Shown: in pieces, positions 8,221-20,075 of the stretch
How positions within the stretch are numbered: position 1 is the stretch's first letter
Layout of the letters: each line of letters opens with the position of its first letter
From: Nocardioides conyzicola
GTDB taxonomy: Bacteria > Actinomycetota > Actinomycetes > Propionibacteriales > Nocardioidaceae
Reading direction: 5' to 3'
Length of the DNA: 64,000 bases
Assembly (NCBI RefSeq): GCF_039543825.1
Contig: NZ_BAABKM010000002.1
Coordinates: forward strand, 838,133-902,132
Translations under genes and position numbers: made by a program
The notes under the pieces: generated by a model
What the model was told of the DNA's origin: nothing
What the model saw: the letters and a program-made list of their open reading frames with translations, nothing else
The model's database searches: none

Positions 8221-10003
<1,783 letters not shown>

Positions 10004-10011
<8 letters not shown>

Positions 10012-10906
10012 AGGTCACCGTGTGCGCCCCGGCGACCGCGCCCGTGGTCACGAGCACGACGTCGTACGCCGCGCGCAGCTCGGCCGCGGTCTCGCGGGCG
10101 TCGTCGGCCGACTCGGTCAGGAAGACGCAGGTCGGTCCCGACCCGGTCACGACCCCTCGCAGCGCGCCGGCGGCCTCGCCGGCGTCGATCAGCAGCTGCA
10201 GGTCGGGCCGCAGGTCGAGCGCGGCGGCCTGCAGGTCGTTGTGGAGGGCGCTGGCGAGGGCGTACGGGTCTCCTGCGGCGAGGGCGGCGAGGAGCGCCTC
10301 CGGCACCGGGGGTACGGCGGGGGCGTCCGGGAAGAGCCGGTCGAAATGGCGGTAGATCTCGGGCGTCGACAGCCCGATCGGCGAGGGCACCAGCACCCAC
10401 CACCAGGTGCCGGCGTCGGCCACCGGCTCCACGACCTCGCCGCGCCCGGTCCCGAGCGCGGTGCCGCCGAGCAGCGCGAACGGCACGTCGCTGCCCAGCT
10501 GCGCGGCCAGCGCGAGCAGGTCGTCGTCCGTGGTGTTCGCACCCCAGAGCCGGTCGAGGGCGACCAGCGCGGCGGCGGCGTCGGCCGACCCGCCGGCCAT
10601 CCCGCCGGCGACCGGGATCGCCTTGTCGATGTGCACGTCGCCGCTGATCGCGAGCCCGTGGTGGGCGGCGAGCAGCGCGGCCGCCCGGTCGACGATGTTG
10701 TCGCCGGCCAGCGGCACGTGGCTGCGGTCCATCCAGTCGGACACGGAGACGTCGACCGACCAGCCGTCGGCGTCGTCGACCGTGAGATCGTCGTACACGC
10801 CGACCGCCTGGTAGACGCTCGTGAGCGGGTGGAACCCGTCGTCACGCGGGGCCCCCACGCCGAGGTGGAGGTTGATCTTGGCCGGCGCACGCACCGTGAT
10901 GCTCAC
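10004..10906 (-). CDS. ispE: 4-diphosphocytidyl-2-C-methyl-D-erythritol kinase
   Basis: 300 residues. The N-terminal [13 protein letters not shown] and the GHMP ATP-binding motif [20 protein letters not shown] (about 93-112) are diagnostic; the C-terminal [11 protein letters not shown] is the third GHMP motif. IspE phosphorylates CDP-ME at the 2-hydroxyl, the fourth step of the non-mevalonate (MEP) route to isoprenoids. It overlaps rsmA by 4 nt and abcF by 8 nt. The rsmA-ispE pairing is conserved in actinobacteria. Confidence 0.96.
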
Positions 10907-11763
10907 GTGGGGAGTCCTTCTGCGATGCGGACGAAGTCGTGGATGGTCAGGGTCTCACCCCGGGTGAGCGGCTCGACCCCCGCCTGCTCCAGCGCGGCGT
11001 CGACGGCCTCCCCCGGGGCGAGGGAGCGCAGCGCTCCGCGCAGCGCCTTGCGCCGGTGCGCGAACGCCGCGTCGACGACCTCGAAGACCCGCTCGCGCGG
11101 CACGGTCGTGGTCGGCGGCTCGTGCTGGGTCCACGCCACCAGGCCGGAGTCGACGTTGGGCGCGGGCCAGAAGACGTTGCGGCCGACCGTGCCCGCGCGG
11201 CGTACGTCGGCGTACCAGGCGGCCTTCACCGACGGCACGCCGTACACCTTGGAGCCGGGGCCGGCGGCCAGCCGGTCGGCCACCTCGGCCTGCACCATCA
11301 CCAGTCCGTGCCGCAGCGAGGGCAGCAGTGCCATCAGGTGCAGCAGCACCGGCACCGAGACGTTGTAGGGCAGGTTGGCGACCAGCGCGGTCGGCGGCGG
11401 ACCCGGCACGGAGTCGACGCGCAGCGCGTCGGCCAGCACCACCTCGAACCGGTCCGCCTGGGCCGGTGCGTACGCCGCGATCGTCTCGGGCAGCAGCCCG
11501 GCCAGCTTGGGGTCGAGCTCGATCGCCACCACCCGTTGGGCCACCTCGAGCAGGGCCAGCGTCAACGAGCCCAGACCCGGACCGACCTCGAGGACCACGT
11601 CGTCGGCGGTGATCCCGGAGTCCCGGACGATGCGACGCACCGTGTTGGCATCGATCACGAAGTTCTGTCCGCGCTGCTTCGTGGGCCGCAGGTCGAGGCG
11701 CGCGGCGAGCGCCCGGACGTCGGTTGCACCCAAGAGTCGTGGGTCAGATGACGTGTCGGGCAC
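10903..11763 (-). CDS. rsmA: 16S rRNA (adenine(1518)-N(6)/adenine(1519)-N(6))-dimethyltransferase
   Basis: 286 residues, also known as KsgA. Recognisable motifs are [18 protein letters not shown] near the start, SAM-binding [14 protein letters not shown], and the catalytic [14 protein letters not shown]. The enzyme dimethylates two adjacent adenines in the 3'-terminal hairpin of 16S rRNA during late 30S assembly. The GTG at 11761-11763 is the start; a TACGCT -10 box (11776-11771) lies 7 nt upstream, so a leaderless transcript is likely. This local promoter matters because the usual upstream neighbour rpfB is separated here by an oppositely oriented protease gene. Confidence 0.96.
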   Translation of the reverse strand: MPDTSSDPRLLGATDVRALAARLDLRPTKQRGQNFVIDANTVRRIVRDSGITADDVVLEVGPGLGSLTLALLEVAQRVVAIELDPKLAGLLPETIAAYAPAQADRFEVVLADALRVDSVPGPPPTALVANLPYNVSVPVLLHLMALLPSLRHGLVMVQAEVADRLAAGPGSKVYGVPSVKAAWYADVRRAGTVGRNVFWPAPNVDSGLVAWTQHEPPTTTVPRERVFEVVDAAFAHRRKALRGALRSLAPGEAVDAALEQAGVEPLTRGETLTIHDFVRIAEGLPT

Positions 11764-11770
11764 AAGTCCC

Positions 11771-11776
11771 AGCGTA
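11771..11776 (-). promoter_or_regulatory. -10 box of the rsmA operon
   Basis: TACGCT on the minus strand, followed by 7 nt and the rsmA GTG. This gives a leaderless start for rsmA-ispE-abcF, independent of rpfB. Confidence 0.5.
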
Positions 11777-11889
11777 ACCAGCAGATTTCGCCAGAAGTTT
11801 TGCGGTCACATTCCGTCCATCCGTAGGTAAGGTCCTCGCACCAGACCAGGCGACTCGGGGTTGCCTGACAAACTCGGAGGAATCAGTTG

Positions 11890-14769
11890 ATGAGACGTGC
11901 CACATCGGCGGTGAGTGCACTGGCGGTGGCCGCAGTGCTGCCGTTCGTCACCACCGCACCGGCCAACGCCGCAGACTCGGGTCTGCGCTCGGCACCACAG
12001 GCGGACCACAGCGCGAAGAAGCTGGACAACCGCCCGAGCCCGCTGGCGTCCCAGCGGAGCTCTGCGCGCCAGCAGGCCGTGCAGGAGCTCGCCAGCGGCG
12101 ACGCCACCCTCAAGGGCCGGGGCAAGAGCCGGACCATCCAGCGCGCCGACGGGTCCGAGGTGGACTACCCGGTGAGCCAGTCGGCCAAGCTGCTGACCTT
12201 CCTGGTCGACTTCGGTGACGGCGCGGGCAACCCGGCCTTCCCGACCCAGACCGCCGGCCCGGTCAACAACGAGATCCCCGAGCCCGCTGCGTCGGACAAC
12301 ACGACGTACTGGAAGGCGGACTTCAACCGCGAGCACTACCTGGACATGTTCTTCAACGGCATGCCCGAGCAGGACGGCGAGTCCTTCAAGGACCTCTACG
12401 ACGAGATGTCCAGCGGCCGGTTCGACCTCGAGGGCGACGTGTCCGACTGGGTCACCGTCGACCACCCGGAGTCGTACTACTCGGACGCAGCGGGCGCCGA
12501 GAACCAGCCGGAGATGACCAACTTCATCGGCGACTCCGCCAACGCCTGGTACGCCGCGGCGACCGCGGGCAAGACGCCGCAGCAGGTCAAGGACTACCTC
12601 GCCCAGTACGACGTCTGGGACCGCTACGACATGGACGGCGACGGCAACTACAACGAGCCCGACGGCTACATCGACCACTTCCAGGCGGTGCACGCCGGCG
12701 AGGGCGAGGAGGCCGGTGCGGCACCGTGGACGATCTGGTCCCACCGCTGGTCGGCCAACATCGCCGGCTACGGCACGGACGGGCCCGCCGAGGGCTCGTG
12801 CGACGCCTGCTTCCCGGTGGGTGGTGTCGAGATCGGTGACTCCGGCTACTACATCTACGACTACACCACGGAGCCGGAGAACGGCGGCCTGGGTGTCTTC
12901 TCGCACGAGTTCGGTCACGACCTCGGCCTGCCGGACTACTACGACACCGGCGACGGCGACAACAGCAACGGCTACTGGACCCTGATGGACTCCGGCTCGT
13001 GGCTCGGCCACGGCCAGGACTCGATCGGCTCCGGCGCCGGGCACATGGGTCCGACCGAGAAGCTCTTCCTCGGTTGGTACGGCACCGAGACCGATGACGG
13101 CTTCGACGACCTGGCCGTCGTCGATGGTCTCGGCGACCCCCAGGAGGTCACGCTCGGCCCGTCGTACCACGCGACCTCGGCAGGCAAGCAGGCCGTGATG
13201 GTGACGCTGCCGGACGGCCACGACACGGCCAACGGTCCCGCGAGCGGTGACTACCTCTACTCCGGCACCCGTGACGGCACGACGGTCACCGCGACGAGCC
13301 CGACGATCACCCTGCCCAGTGGCTCGCCGCAGCTCACCGCAAGCGTCGCCTACAGCATCGAGAACGGCTACGACTTCGCCTACCTGCAGGTCTCGGACGA
13401 TGGTGGCGGGACGTGGACGAGCGTGCCGACCAGCAAGTCGGCCGCCGGCACCACCGGAATCACCGGCAGCCAGACGACCTTCTCCGACCTCACCGCCGAC
13501 CTGAGCGCGTACGCCGGGGACGCCGTCAAGCTGCGCTGGTCGTACGTCACGGACGGCAACACCCACGGGGCGGGCCTGCTGGTCAAGAACCTGTCGGTGG
13601 GGTCCTACACGACCTCGTTCGGCGCGAGCAACGACTGGACCCTCGACGGGTTCTTCTCGGTCGTCGGTGGCACGTACACGTACGACTTCTCGCAGTCCTA
13701 CATGGCGGAGAACCGCACCTTCGACGGCTACGACAAGACCCTCACCCAGGGCCCGTACAGCTTCGACTACGCGAGCTCTGCCCCCAACAAGGTCGACCAC
13801 TACTCCTACGAGGACGGCCTGCTGCTCTACTACACGAACGGTGCCTACGGTGACAACAACACCAGCGAGCACCCCGGTCACGGCGCCAACCTCCCGGTGG
13901 ACGCCCAGCCGGACATCCTCACCTGGAGCGGCACGGGAGCGTCGTCGGCGGGCAACGGTCGGTTGCAGTCCTTCGACGCGACCTTCGACGTCGACCAGAA
14001 CAGTGCGCTCAACCTGACCAAGGAGGTCAGCGGCGGCACGCAGTCGGTGTCGGCGCCCGCTCGGGCAGCGGTCCCGGTGTTCGAGGACAGCAACCCGGAC
14101 GCGTACTACCGGGCCGACGCTGGCCACGGCTGGTTCTCGACCAAGGTCGCCGGTGTCGGCACCGAGATCCAGGTGGTGTCGTCCAACGAGACCACGGACA
14201 CGAAGGTGCTCAAGATCGGCGCCAAGTTCGTGGCCGCGACGTCGGCCGCCACGATCAGCGGCTCGCCCAAGGTCGGCAGCGTCCTCACGTCGCAGGCACC
14301 GAAGTGGTTCCAGTCCGGAGTGACGTCTTCGGTCAAGTGGCTGCGTGACGGCAAGGCGATCAAGGGTGCGACCGGCGCCAAGTACCGGGTCCAGCCTGCG
14401 GATGCGGGCCACCGGATCTCGGTCTCGGTGACGGGCGCCAAGTCCGGCTACACCTCGACCACCGCGACGTCCGCCAGCACGGCGAAGGTCGCGAAGGGCA
14501 AGGTGACCCTGTCGGTCAAGCCCGGCAAGGCCAAGCCTGGCAAGAAGGTCGCCGTCACCATCAAGGCGACCTCCGGGTCGGAGAAGGCCACCGGGAAGGT
14601 CAAGGTGACGTACGCCGGCAAGAGCCTCGGCAAGGTCACCCTGAAGAACGGCAAGGCCACGGTGAAGCTGCCCGGCAAGAAGAAGGGCAGCTACAAGCTG
14701 AAGGTGTCGTACCCCGGCGCGACGGGCTTCGGCTCGGCGAGCAAGACGATCACCGTCAAGGTGAAGTAG
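11890..14769 (+). CDS. Secreted M6 family metalloprotease (immune inhibitor A-like) with Ig-like C-terminus
   Basis: 959 residues from ATG 11890 (a TTG at 11887 is in frame; GGAGG at 11876-11880 suits either). It has a signal peptide ending near APANAAD. The zinc-binding HEFGH motif (His339, Glu340, His343) is followed by DLGLPDYYD, as in Bacillus immune inhibitor A. Asp/Gly-rich calcium-type segments (YDMDGDGNYNEPDGYID) precede it. Jelly-roll-like domains follow, then a bacterial Ig-like repeat (about 785-865) and a lysine-rich Ig-like tail (to 959). It is predicted to be secreted and to degrade extracellular protein. It lies between rpfB and rsmA, normally adjacent in actinobacteria, on the opposite strand to both, indicating insertion into a conserved operon. 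Confidence 0.93.
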   Translation: MRRATSAVSALAVAAVLPFVTTAPANAADSGLRSAPQADHSAKKLDNRPSPLASQRSSARQQAVQELASGDATLKGRGKSRTIQRADGSEVDYPVSQSAKLLTFLVDFGDGAGNPAFPTQTAGPVNNEIPEPAASDNTTYWKADFNREHYLDMFFNGMPEQDGESFKDLYDEMSSGRFDLEGDVSDWVTVDHPESYYSDAAGAENQPEMTNFIGDSANAWYAAATAGKTPQQVKDYLAQYDVWDRYDMDGDGNYNEPDGYIDHFQAVHAGEGEEAGAAPWTIWSHRWSANIAGYGTDGPAEGSCDACFPVGGVEIGDSGYYIYDYTTEPENGGLGVFSHEFGHDLGLPDYYDTGDGDNSNGYWTLMDSGSWLGHGQDSIGSGAGHMGPTEKLFLGWYGTETDDGFDDLAVVDGLGDPQEVTLGPSYHATSAGKQAVMVTLPDGHDTANGPASGDYLYSGTRDGTTVTATSPTITLPSGSPQLTASVAYSIENGYDFAYLQVSDDGGGTWTSVPTSKSAAGTTGITGSQTTFSDLTADLSAYAGDAVKLRWSYVTDGNTHGAGLLVKNLSVGSYTTSFGASNDWTLDGFFSVVGGTYTYDFSQSYMAENRTFDGYDKTLTQGPYSFDYASSAPNKVDHYSYEDGLLLYYTNGAYGDNNTSEHPGHGANLPVDAQPDILTWSGTGASSAGNGRLQSFDATFDVDQNSALNLTKEVSGGTQSVSAPARAAVPVFEDSNPDAYYRADAGHGWFSTKVAGVGTEIQVVSSNETTDTKVLKIGAKFVAATSAATISGSPKVGSVLTSQAPKWFQSGVTSSVKWLRDGKAIKGATGAKYRVQPADAGHRISVSVTGAKSGYTSTTATSASTAKVAKGKVTLSVKPGKAKPGKKVAVTIKATSGSEKATGKVKVTYAGKSLGKVTLKNGKATVKLPGKKKGSYKLKVSYPGATGFGSASKTITVKVK

Positions 14770-14781
14770 CAGCACCATGAA

Positions 14782-14814
14782 GAAGGGCCCCGGTGCACTG
14801 CACCGGGGCCCTTC
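14782..14814. terminator. Strong hairpin terminator after the M6 protease
   Basis: GAAGGGCCCCGGTGCA at 14782-14797 and TGCACCGGGGCCCTTC at 14799-14814 are perfect 16-nt complements around a single C (so the real loop is larger). The stem is flanked by A-rich DNA on the left and lies 13 nt after the protease stop and 17 nt beyond the end of the convergent rpfB gene, so it can serve both. Confidence 0.85.
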
Positions 14815-14831
14815 GTCATGTCAGGCGCGGA

Positions 14832-16164
<1,333 letters not shown>

Positions 16165-17451
16165 GTGCCCGCTCCCCGAACAGCCGCCTTCACCCCTCTG
16201 ACCAGCGGAAACGGCGTCTCGCTGATGGCCGCGACGCCCGGTCCAGACCTCGATGCCGCCAGCTGGGTCGAGACCGAGCTCTCCGCCGCCGGGACGGCGG
16301 TCTCGTACGCCGAGGAGCCGCACCCGGACGCGGCGTACCGGACCCGCGTGGTGGTGCGCCGACCGGCCTCGCCAGCCTCGTCCAGCGGCACCCTGGTGGT
16401 CGAGTGGCTCAACGTCAGCAGCGGCTCGGACGCGGGTCCGGACTGGACCTACCTCGCCGACGAGCTGGTCCGGCAGGGCCACGCCTGGGCGGGGGTGTCC
16501 GCGCAGTTCATCGGGGTCGAGGGCGGGTCGGCCGCGGTCGACGCCGGGGCCGGGCCGTCCGGGCTGAAGACGGTCGACCCGGAGAGGTACGGCGCGCTGC
16601 TGCATCCCGGCGACGCCTACTCCTACGACATCTACACGCAGGTCGCGCGTGGGCTCGCCGAGTCGCTCGGGGCCACGTGCGTGCTGGCGATCGGTGAGTC
16701 GCAGTCGGCGTTCGCGCTGACGACGTACGTCAACGTGGTGCATGCGCAGACCGCTCTCTTCGACGGCTTCCTGATCCACAGCCGCCCCGGCTCGGCGATG
16801 CCGCTCGGCACGCCGGGTGCCGGCATCGACCTCGCCGTGCGGATCGGCGCCCGGCCGACTCCGGTCCGCGACGACACGGACGTGCCGGTGATCATCGTGC
16901 AGACCGAGGGCGACCTCTTCGGACGGATCGCCTACCTGCCGGCCCGCCAGCCGGACGCGACGCTGCTGCGGCTGTGGGAGGTGGCGGGCGCCGCGCACGC
17001 GGACCGGTTCCAGATCGGCGAGTTCGAGACGTTCCTGGGCTGCCCGGACCCGGTCAACCGTGGGCAGCAGGCGTACGTCGTGCGCGCGGCCCTGCGGTGG
17101 CTGGAGTCGTGGGCGCGGGGCGGCGCGCCCGCTCCGTCCGCGCCGCGGCTGTCGGTGGAGGGGGACGGCTTCGTGCTCGACCCCGTCGGCAACGTGGTCG
17201 GTGGGGTCCGGACACCCGTGGTCGACGCGCCCGCCGACGTCCTGTCCGGCTATGCCGCGCCCGGCGCCTCACCGATCTGCGCGCTCTTCGGTCGGACCCT
17301 CCCCCTGCCGCACCCGATCTGGTCGTCGCACGACGACTACCTCACGGCGTACGCCGCCGCCACGGACGCCGCGATCTCGGCCGGCTTCGTGCTGGCCGAG
17401 GACCGTGACGCCGTACTCGCCGAGGCCCGGCCGGACCCGCTCCCGGCCTAG
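16165..17451 (+). CDS. Alpha/beta hydrolase domain-containing protein (Abhydrolase_10-like)
   Basis: 428 residues starting at GTG 16165, 6 nt after a TAAAGT -10 box (leaderless). The sequence has the features of a large, poorly characterised alpha/beta hydrolase group: VVEWLNVSSGSDAGPDW near the start, GDAYSYDIYTQVAR, then the nucleophile elbow GESQSA, and a C-terminal section with AGAAHADRFQIG that supplies the likely catalytic His. No signal peptide is visible. It stands alone between rpfB and tatD, facing away from rpfB and into tatD, and is an insertion relative to the usual tatD-rpfB neighbourhood. The substrate is unknown; ester or lactone hydrolysis is the general expectation. Confidence 0.8.
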   Translation: MPAPRTAAFTPLTSGNGVSLMAATPGPDLDAASWVETELSAAGTAVSYAEEPHPDAAYRTRVVVRRPASPASSSGTLVVEWLNVSSGSDAGPDWTYLADELVRQGHAWAGVSAQFIGVEGGSAAVDAGAGPSGLKTVDPERYGALLHPGDAYSYDIYTQVARGLAESLGATCVLAIGESQSAFALTTYVNVVHAQTALFDGFLIHSRPGSAMPLGTPGAGIDLAVRIGARPTPVRDDTDVPVIIVQTEGDLFGRIAYLPARQPDATLLRLWEVAGAAHADRFQIGEFETFLGCPDPVNRGQQAYVVRAALRWLESWARGGAPAPSAPRLSVEGDGFVLDPVGNVVGGVRTPVVDAPADVLSGYAAPGASPICALFGRTLPLPHPIWSSHDDYLTAYAAATDAAISAGFVLAEDRDAVLAEARPDPLPA

Positions 17452-17500
17452 CTCCTCAGGCACTTCCTCAGCTTCTGGGGCCTTGCAGTGCCCGAGAAGC

Positions 17501-17532
17501 TCAGGGATACCCGGTTAACCGGGTATCCCTGA
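17501..17532. terminator. Perfect 32-bp palindrome between convergent genes
   Basis: The 16-nt arm TCAGGGATACCCGGTT (17501-17516) is followed directly by its exact complement (17517-17532), making a fully symmetric 32-bp palindrome. It lies 49 bp after the hydrolase stop and 4 bp beyond the tatD stop. A second hairpin just before it (AGCTTCT 17470-17476 with AGAAGCT 17495-17501) suggests a two-stem bidirectional terminator. Confidence 0.75.
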
Positions 17533-17536
17533 CCAC

Positions 17537-18358
17537 CTACCAACCCCCACCGAACGCCACCTCGGTGTTGGCGTCGAGGGCGGCGCAGAGGTCACCCAGG
17601 TCATCCCCGCGGACGGAAGCCATGGCGCGGACGGTGAGCGGCACGAGGTACGACGCGTTGAGCTCGCCGCGGTGCGGCGTCGGGGTGAGGTACGGCGCGT
17701 CCGTCTCCACCAGGACCCGGTCGAGCGGGGCGATCGCAAGCGCCTCGCGCAGCCCGGACGCGTTCTTGAAGGTCACCGTGCCGGCGAAGGAGAGGTACGC
17801 CCCGCGCGAGAGGCACGCGCGAGCGAAGTCGGCGTCGCCCGAGAAGCAGTGCATCACCCAGCGCTCCGGGACGCCCTCGCTGTCCAGCACCCGCAGCACG
17901 TCGTCATGGGCGTCGCGGTCGTGGATCACCAGCGTCTTGTCGAGCCGCTTGGCGAGGTCGATGTGCCGGCGGAACGACTCCTCCTGCACGGCCCGCCCCT
18001 CCTCGCCGGTCCGGAAGTGGTCGAGCCCGGTCTCGCCGACCGCACGCACCCGGTCGTGCGCGCCCGCGAGCGCCTCGATCTCGGCCATCGCGTCGTCGAG
18101 CGACGCCAGCCGCGGCGCCTCGTTGGGGTGCAGCGCGACGCCGGCCACGAGAGCGTCGTACGTCGCGGCCGCCTCGACCGCCCACCTCGCGCCCGGCAGG
18201 TCGCAGCCGATCTGGACGATCCGGGGCACGCCGACGGCCGCGGCCGCGGCGAGCGCCTCGACCACGGGCACGGCGGGCTCGTCGCCGCGCGCGATGTCGA
18301 GGTGGCAGTGGTTGTCGACGACCGGGTGCGGCAGCGGCTCGGGGGCCGGAGGCCTCAT
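17537..18358 (-). CDS. tatD: TatD family metal-dependent hydrolase
   Basis: 273 residues. The N-terminal metal motif DNHCHLDIARG, EIGLD-like GETGLDHFRTG, CFSGD (with His before it: VMHCFSGDADFA) and ETDAPYLTPTPHRG are all present, giving a complete TatD metal site in a TIM barrel. Family members are 3'-5' exonucleases or deoxyribonucleases that act on damaged DNA. The ATG at 18356-18358 overlaps the stop of the hydrolase gene upstream. tatD commonly precedes rpfB-ksgA in actinobacteria. Confidence 0.93.
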   Translation of the reverse strand: MRPPAPEPLPHPVVDNHCHLDIARGDEPAVPVVEALAAAAAVGVPRIVQIGCDLPGARWAVEAAATYDALVAGVALHPNEAPRLASLDDAMAEIEALAGAHDRVRAVGETGLDHFRTGEEGRAVQEESFRRHIDLAKRLDKTLVIHDRDAHDDVLRVLDSEGVPERWVMHCFSGDADFARACLSRGAYLSFAGTVTFKNASGLREALAIAPLDRVLVETDAPYLTPTPHRGELNASYLVPLTVRAMASVRGDDLGDLCAALDANTEVAFGGGW

Positions 18359-19206
18359 GCTCCGACCTCGGAGGCCAGCACCCGCTCGATGATGGCGGCG
18401 GCGCAGTCGTCCGGCGCCTGGGTCGGGATCCAGTGGCTGACCCCGCTCAGCTCGAGGAACTGGTACGGCGCGTCCACCCACTCCCGGGTCGCCTCCGCGC
18501 CGCCGCGGGTGATCGCGATGTCGCGGTCGCTCCAGAGGAAGGTGGTCGGGACGGTGGTCTTGTAGTCGGTCGAGCCCGGCTTGAGCAGCGGGAGGGCGCG
18601 GTACCACCCCAGCGCGTGCGGCAGCGCGCCGTACTCGACGATCTCGCGGCGGAAGCGCTCGACCTCGTCGGCCGTCATCCCGGCCTTGCGCATGCTCCGG
18701 TCGAAGCGGCCACCGACCGAGCGCGCGCTGAGCTCCGGGACCAGCGGGACGTTGAAGAAGAGCATGTAGCGGGACCGGCGGCGCTGGCTCTTGGTCTTCA
18801 TGGCACGCGCGAAGGCCGCCGGGTGGGGCACCGACACCGCGGTCCAGCTGCGGACCAGGTCGGGGCGACGCAGGGTGACGGCCCAGCCGACCGCCGCGCC
18901 CCAGTCGTGGCCGGCGAGGTGCACCGGCTCGCCGACCTGCTCGATCAGCGCGACCACGTCACCGACCAGCTTCGACATCCGGTAGTCCCGGCGGCGCCGC
19001 GGCCGGGCGCCGGGCGAGTAGCCGCGCTGGTCCAGCGCGAGCGTCCGCAGCCCGGCCTCGTGCAGCAGCGGCGCGACCAGGCGCCAGGTCGAGCTCCGCT
19101 CGGGGAAGCCGTGCAGCAGCACCACCGGCTTGCCGTCGCGGGGCCCCTCGTCGAGGACGTCGAACGTCAGGCCGTCGTGGTGCAGGACGCGGATCCGGTC
19201 GGTCAT
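18355..19206 (-). CDS. Alpha/beta hydrolase (epoxide hydrolase-like)
   Basis: 283 residues. [14 protein letters not shown] carries the oxyanion HGFP motif, and [12 protein letters not shown] is the nucleophile elbow with Asp (H-D-W-G-A), as in epoxide hydrolases and haloalkane dehalogenases. The cap region and a C-terminal [13 protein letters not shown] supply the catalytic His. An aspartate nucleophile with HGFP favours epoxide hydrolase over esterase. The gene sits between rsmI and tatD with 4-nt overlaps on both sides, so all three are co-translated from one transcript; the functional link is not obvious. Confidence 0.85.
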   Translation of the reverse strand: MTDRIRVLHHDGLTFDVLDEGPRDGKPVVLLHGFPERSSTWRLVAPLLHEAGLRTLALDQRGYSPGARPRRRRDYRMSKLVGDVVALIEQVGEPVHLAGHDWGAAVGWAVTLRRPDLVRSWTAVSVPHPAAFARAMKTKSQRRRSRYMLFFNVPLVPELSARSVGGRFDRSMRKAGMTADEVERFRREIVEYGALPHALGWYRALPLLKPGSTDYKTTVPTTFLWSDRDIAITRGGAEATREWVDAPYQFLELSGVSHWIPTQAPDDCAAAIIERVLASEVGA

Positions 19207-20057
19207 GCCTTCCTCTCTCCCCCGTGCACGAGGTTGTAGACCTCGCGCTTCGGTACGCCGGCGCGGCGGGCGACCTCGACGATCGCGTCCTTGCGGGGCT
19301 CGCCGTCCGCCTCGAGCTCCGCGACGGCCGCCAGCAGGCTGGCGGGGTCGGAGCCGACCTCGGCGTACGGCGCGGCTCCGGCGACCACCATCGTGACCTC
19401 GCCCCGCACCCCCTCGGCCGCCCAGGTCACCAGGTCCGCGAGCGGCCCACGGCGTACCTCCTCGTGGGTCTTGGTCAGCTCCCGGCACACGGCGGCCGCG
19501 CGGTCGCCGCCCCACGCCTCTGCCATCGCGGCCAGCGCCGCCTCCGTGCGGTGCGGTGCCTCGAAGAAGACCATCGTGCGCTGCTCGCGGAGCAGGTCGG
19601 CGAGCCGCCGCGAGCGCTCCCCCGCCTTGCGGGGCAGGAAGCCCTCGAAGCAGAACCGGTCGACCGGCAGCCCGCTCACGGCGAGGGCGGTCAGCACGGC
19701 CGAGGGGCCGGGCACGGCGGTGACGACGACGTCGTGCTCGACCGCGGCCACGACCAGCCGGTAGCCGGGGTCGGAGACGCTGGGCATCCCGGCGTCGGTC
19801 ACCAGCAGCACGCGCTCGCCGGCGAGGAGCGCCTCCAGCAGCACCGGCGTCCGCGCCGACTCGTTGCCCTCGAAGTACGACACGACCCGGCCGGTGACCG
19901 TGACCCCCAGGTCATGGGTGAGGCGACGCAGCCGCCGGGTGTCCTCGGCGGCGACCACGTCGGCGGTGGCGAGCTCCTCGGACAGCCGGGGCGGGGCGTC
20001 GGCGACCCGCCCGATCGGCGTCGCTGCGAGGACGAGCACGCCGGGGTCAGGAGTCAC
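19203..20057 (-). CDS. rsmI: 16S rRNA (cytidine(1402)-2'-O)-methyltransferase
   Basis: 284 residues of the tetrapyrrole-methylase fold. Visible motifs are [46 protein letters not shown] and [18 protein letters not shown], all typical of RsmI. It 2'-O-methylates C1402 in the decoding centre of 16S rRNA. The start is GTG 20055-20057, 18 nt from the divergent pmt start. The rsmI/pmt divergent pair is conserved in actinobacteria. Confidence 0.95.
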   Translation of the reverse strand: MTPDPGVLVLAATPIGRVADAPPRLSEELATADVVAAEDTRRLRRLTHDLGVTVTGRVVSYFEGNESARTPVLLEALLAGERVLLVTDAGMPSVSDPGYRLVVAAVEHDVVVTAVPGPSAVLTALAVSGLPVDRFCFEGFLPRKAGERSRRLADLLREQRTMVFFEAPHRTEAALAAMAEAWGGDRAAAVCRELTKTHEEVRRGPLADLVTWAAEGVRGEVTMVVAGAAPYAEVGSDPASLLAAVAELEADGEPRKDAIVEVARRAGVPKREVYNLVHGGERKA

Positions 20058-20075
20058 GATCTAGAGTCTTCCACC

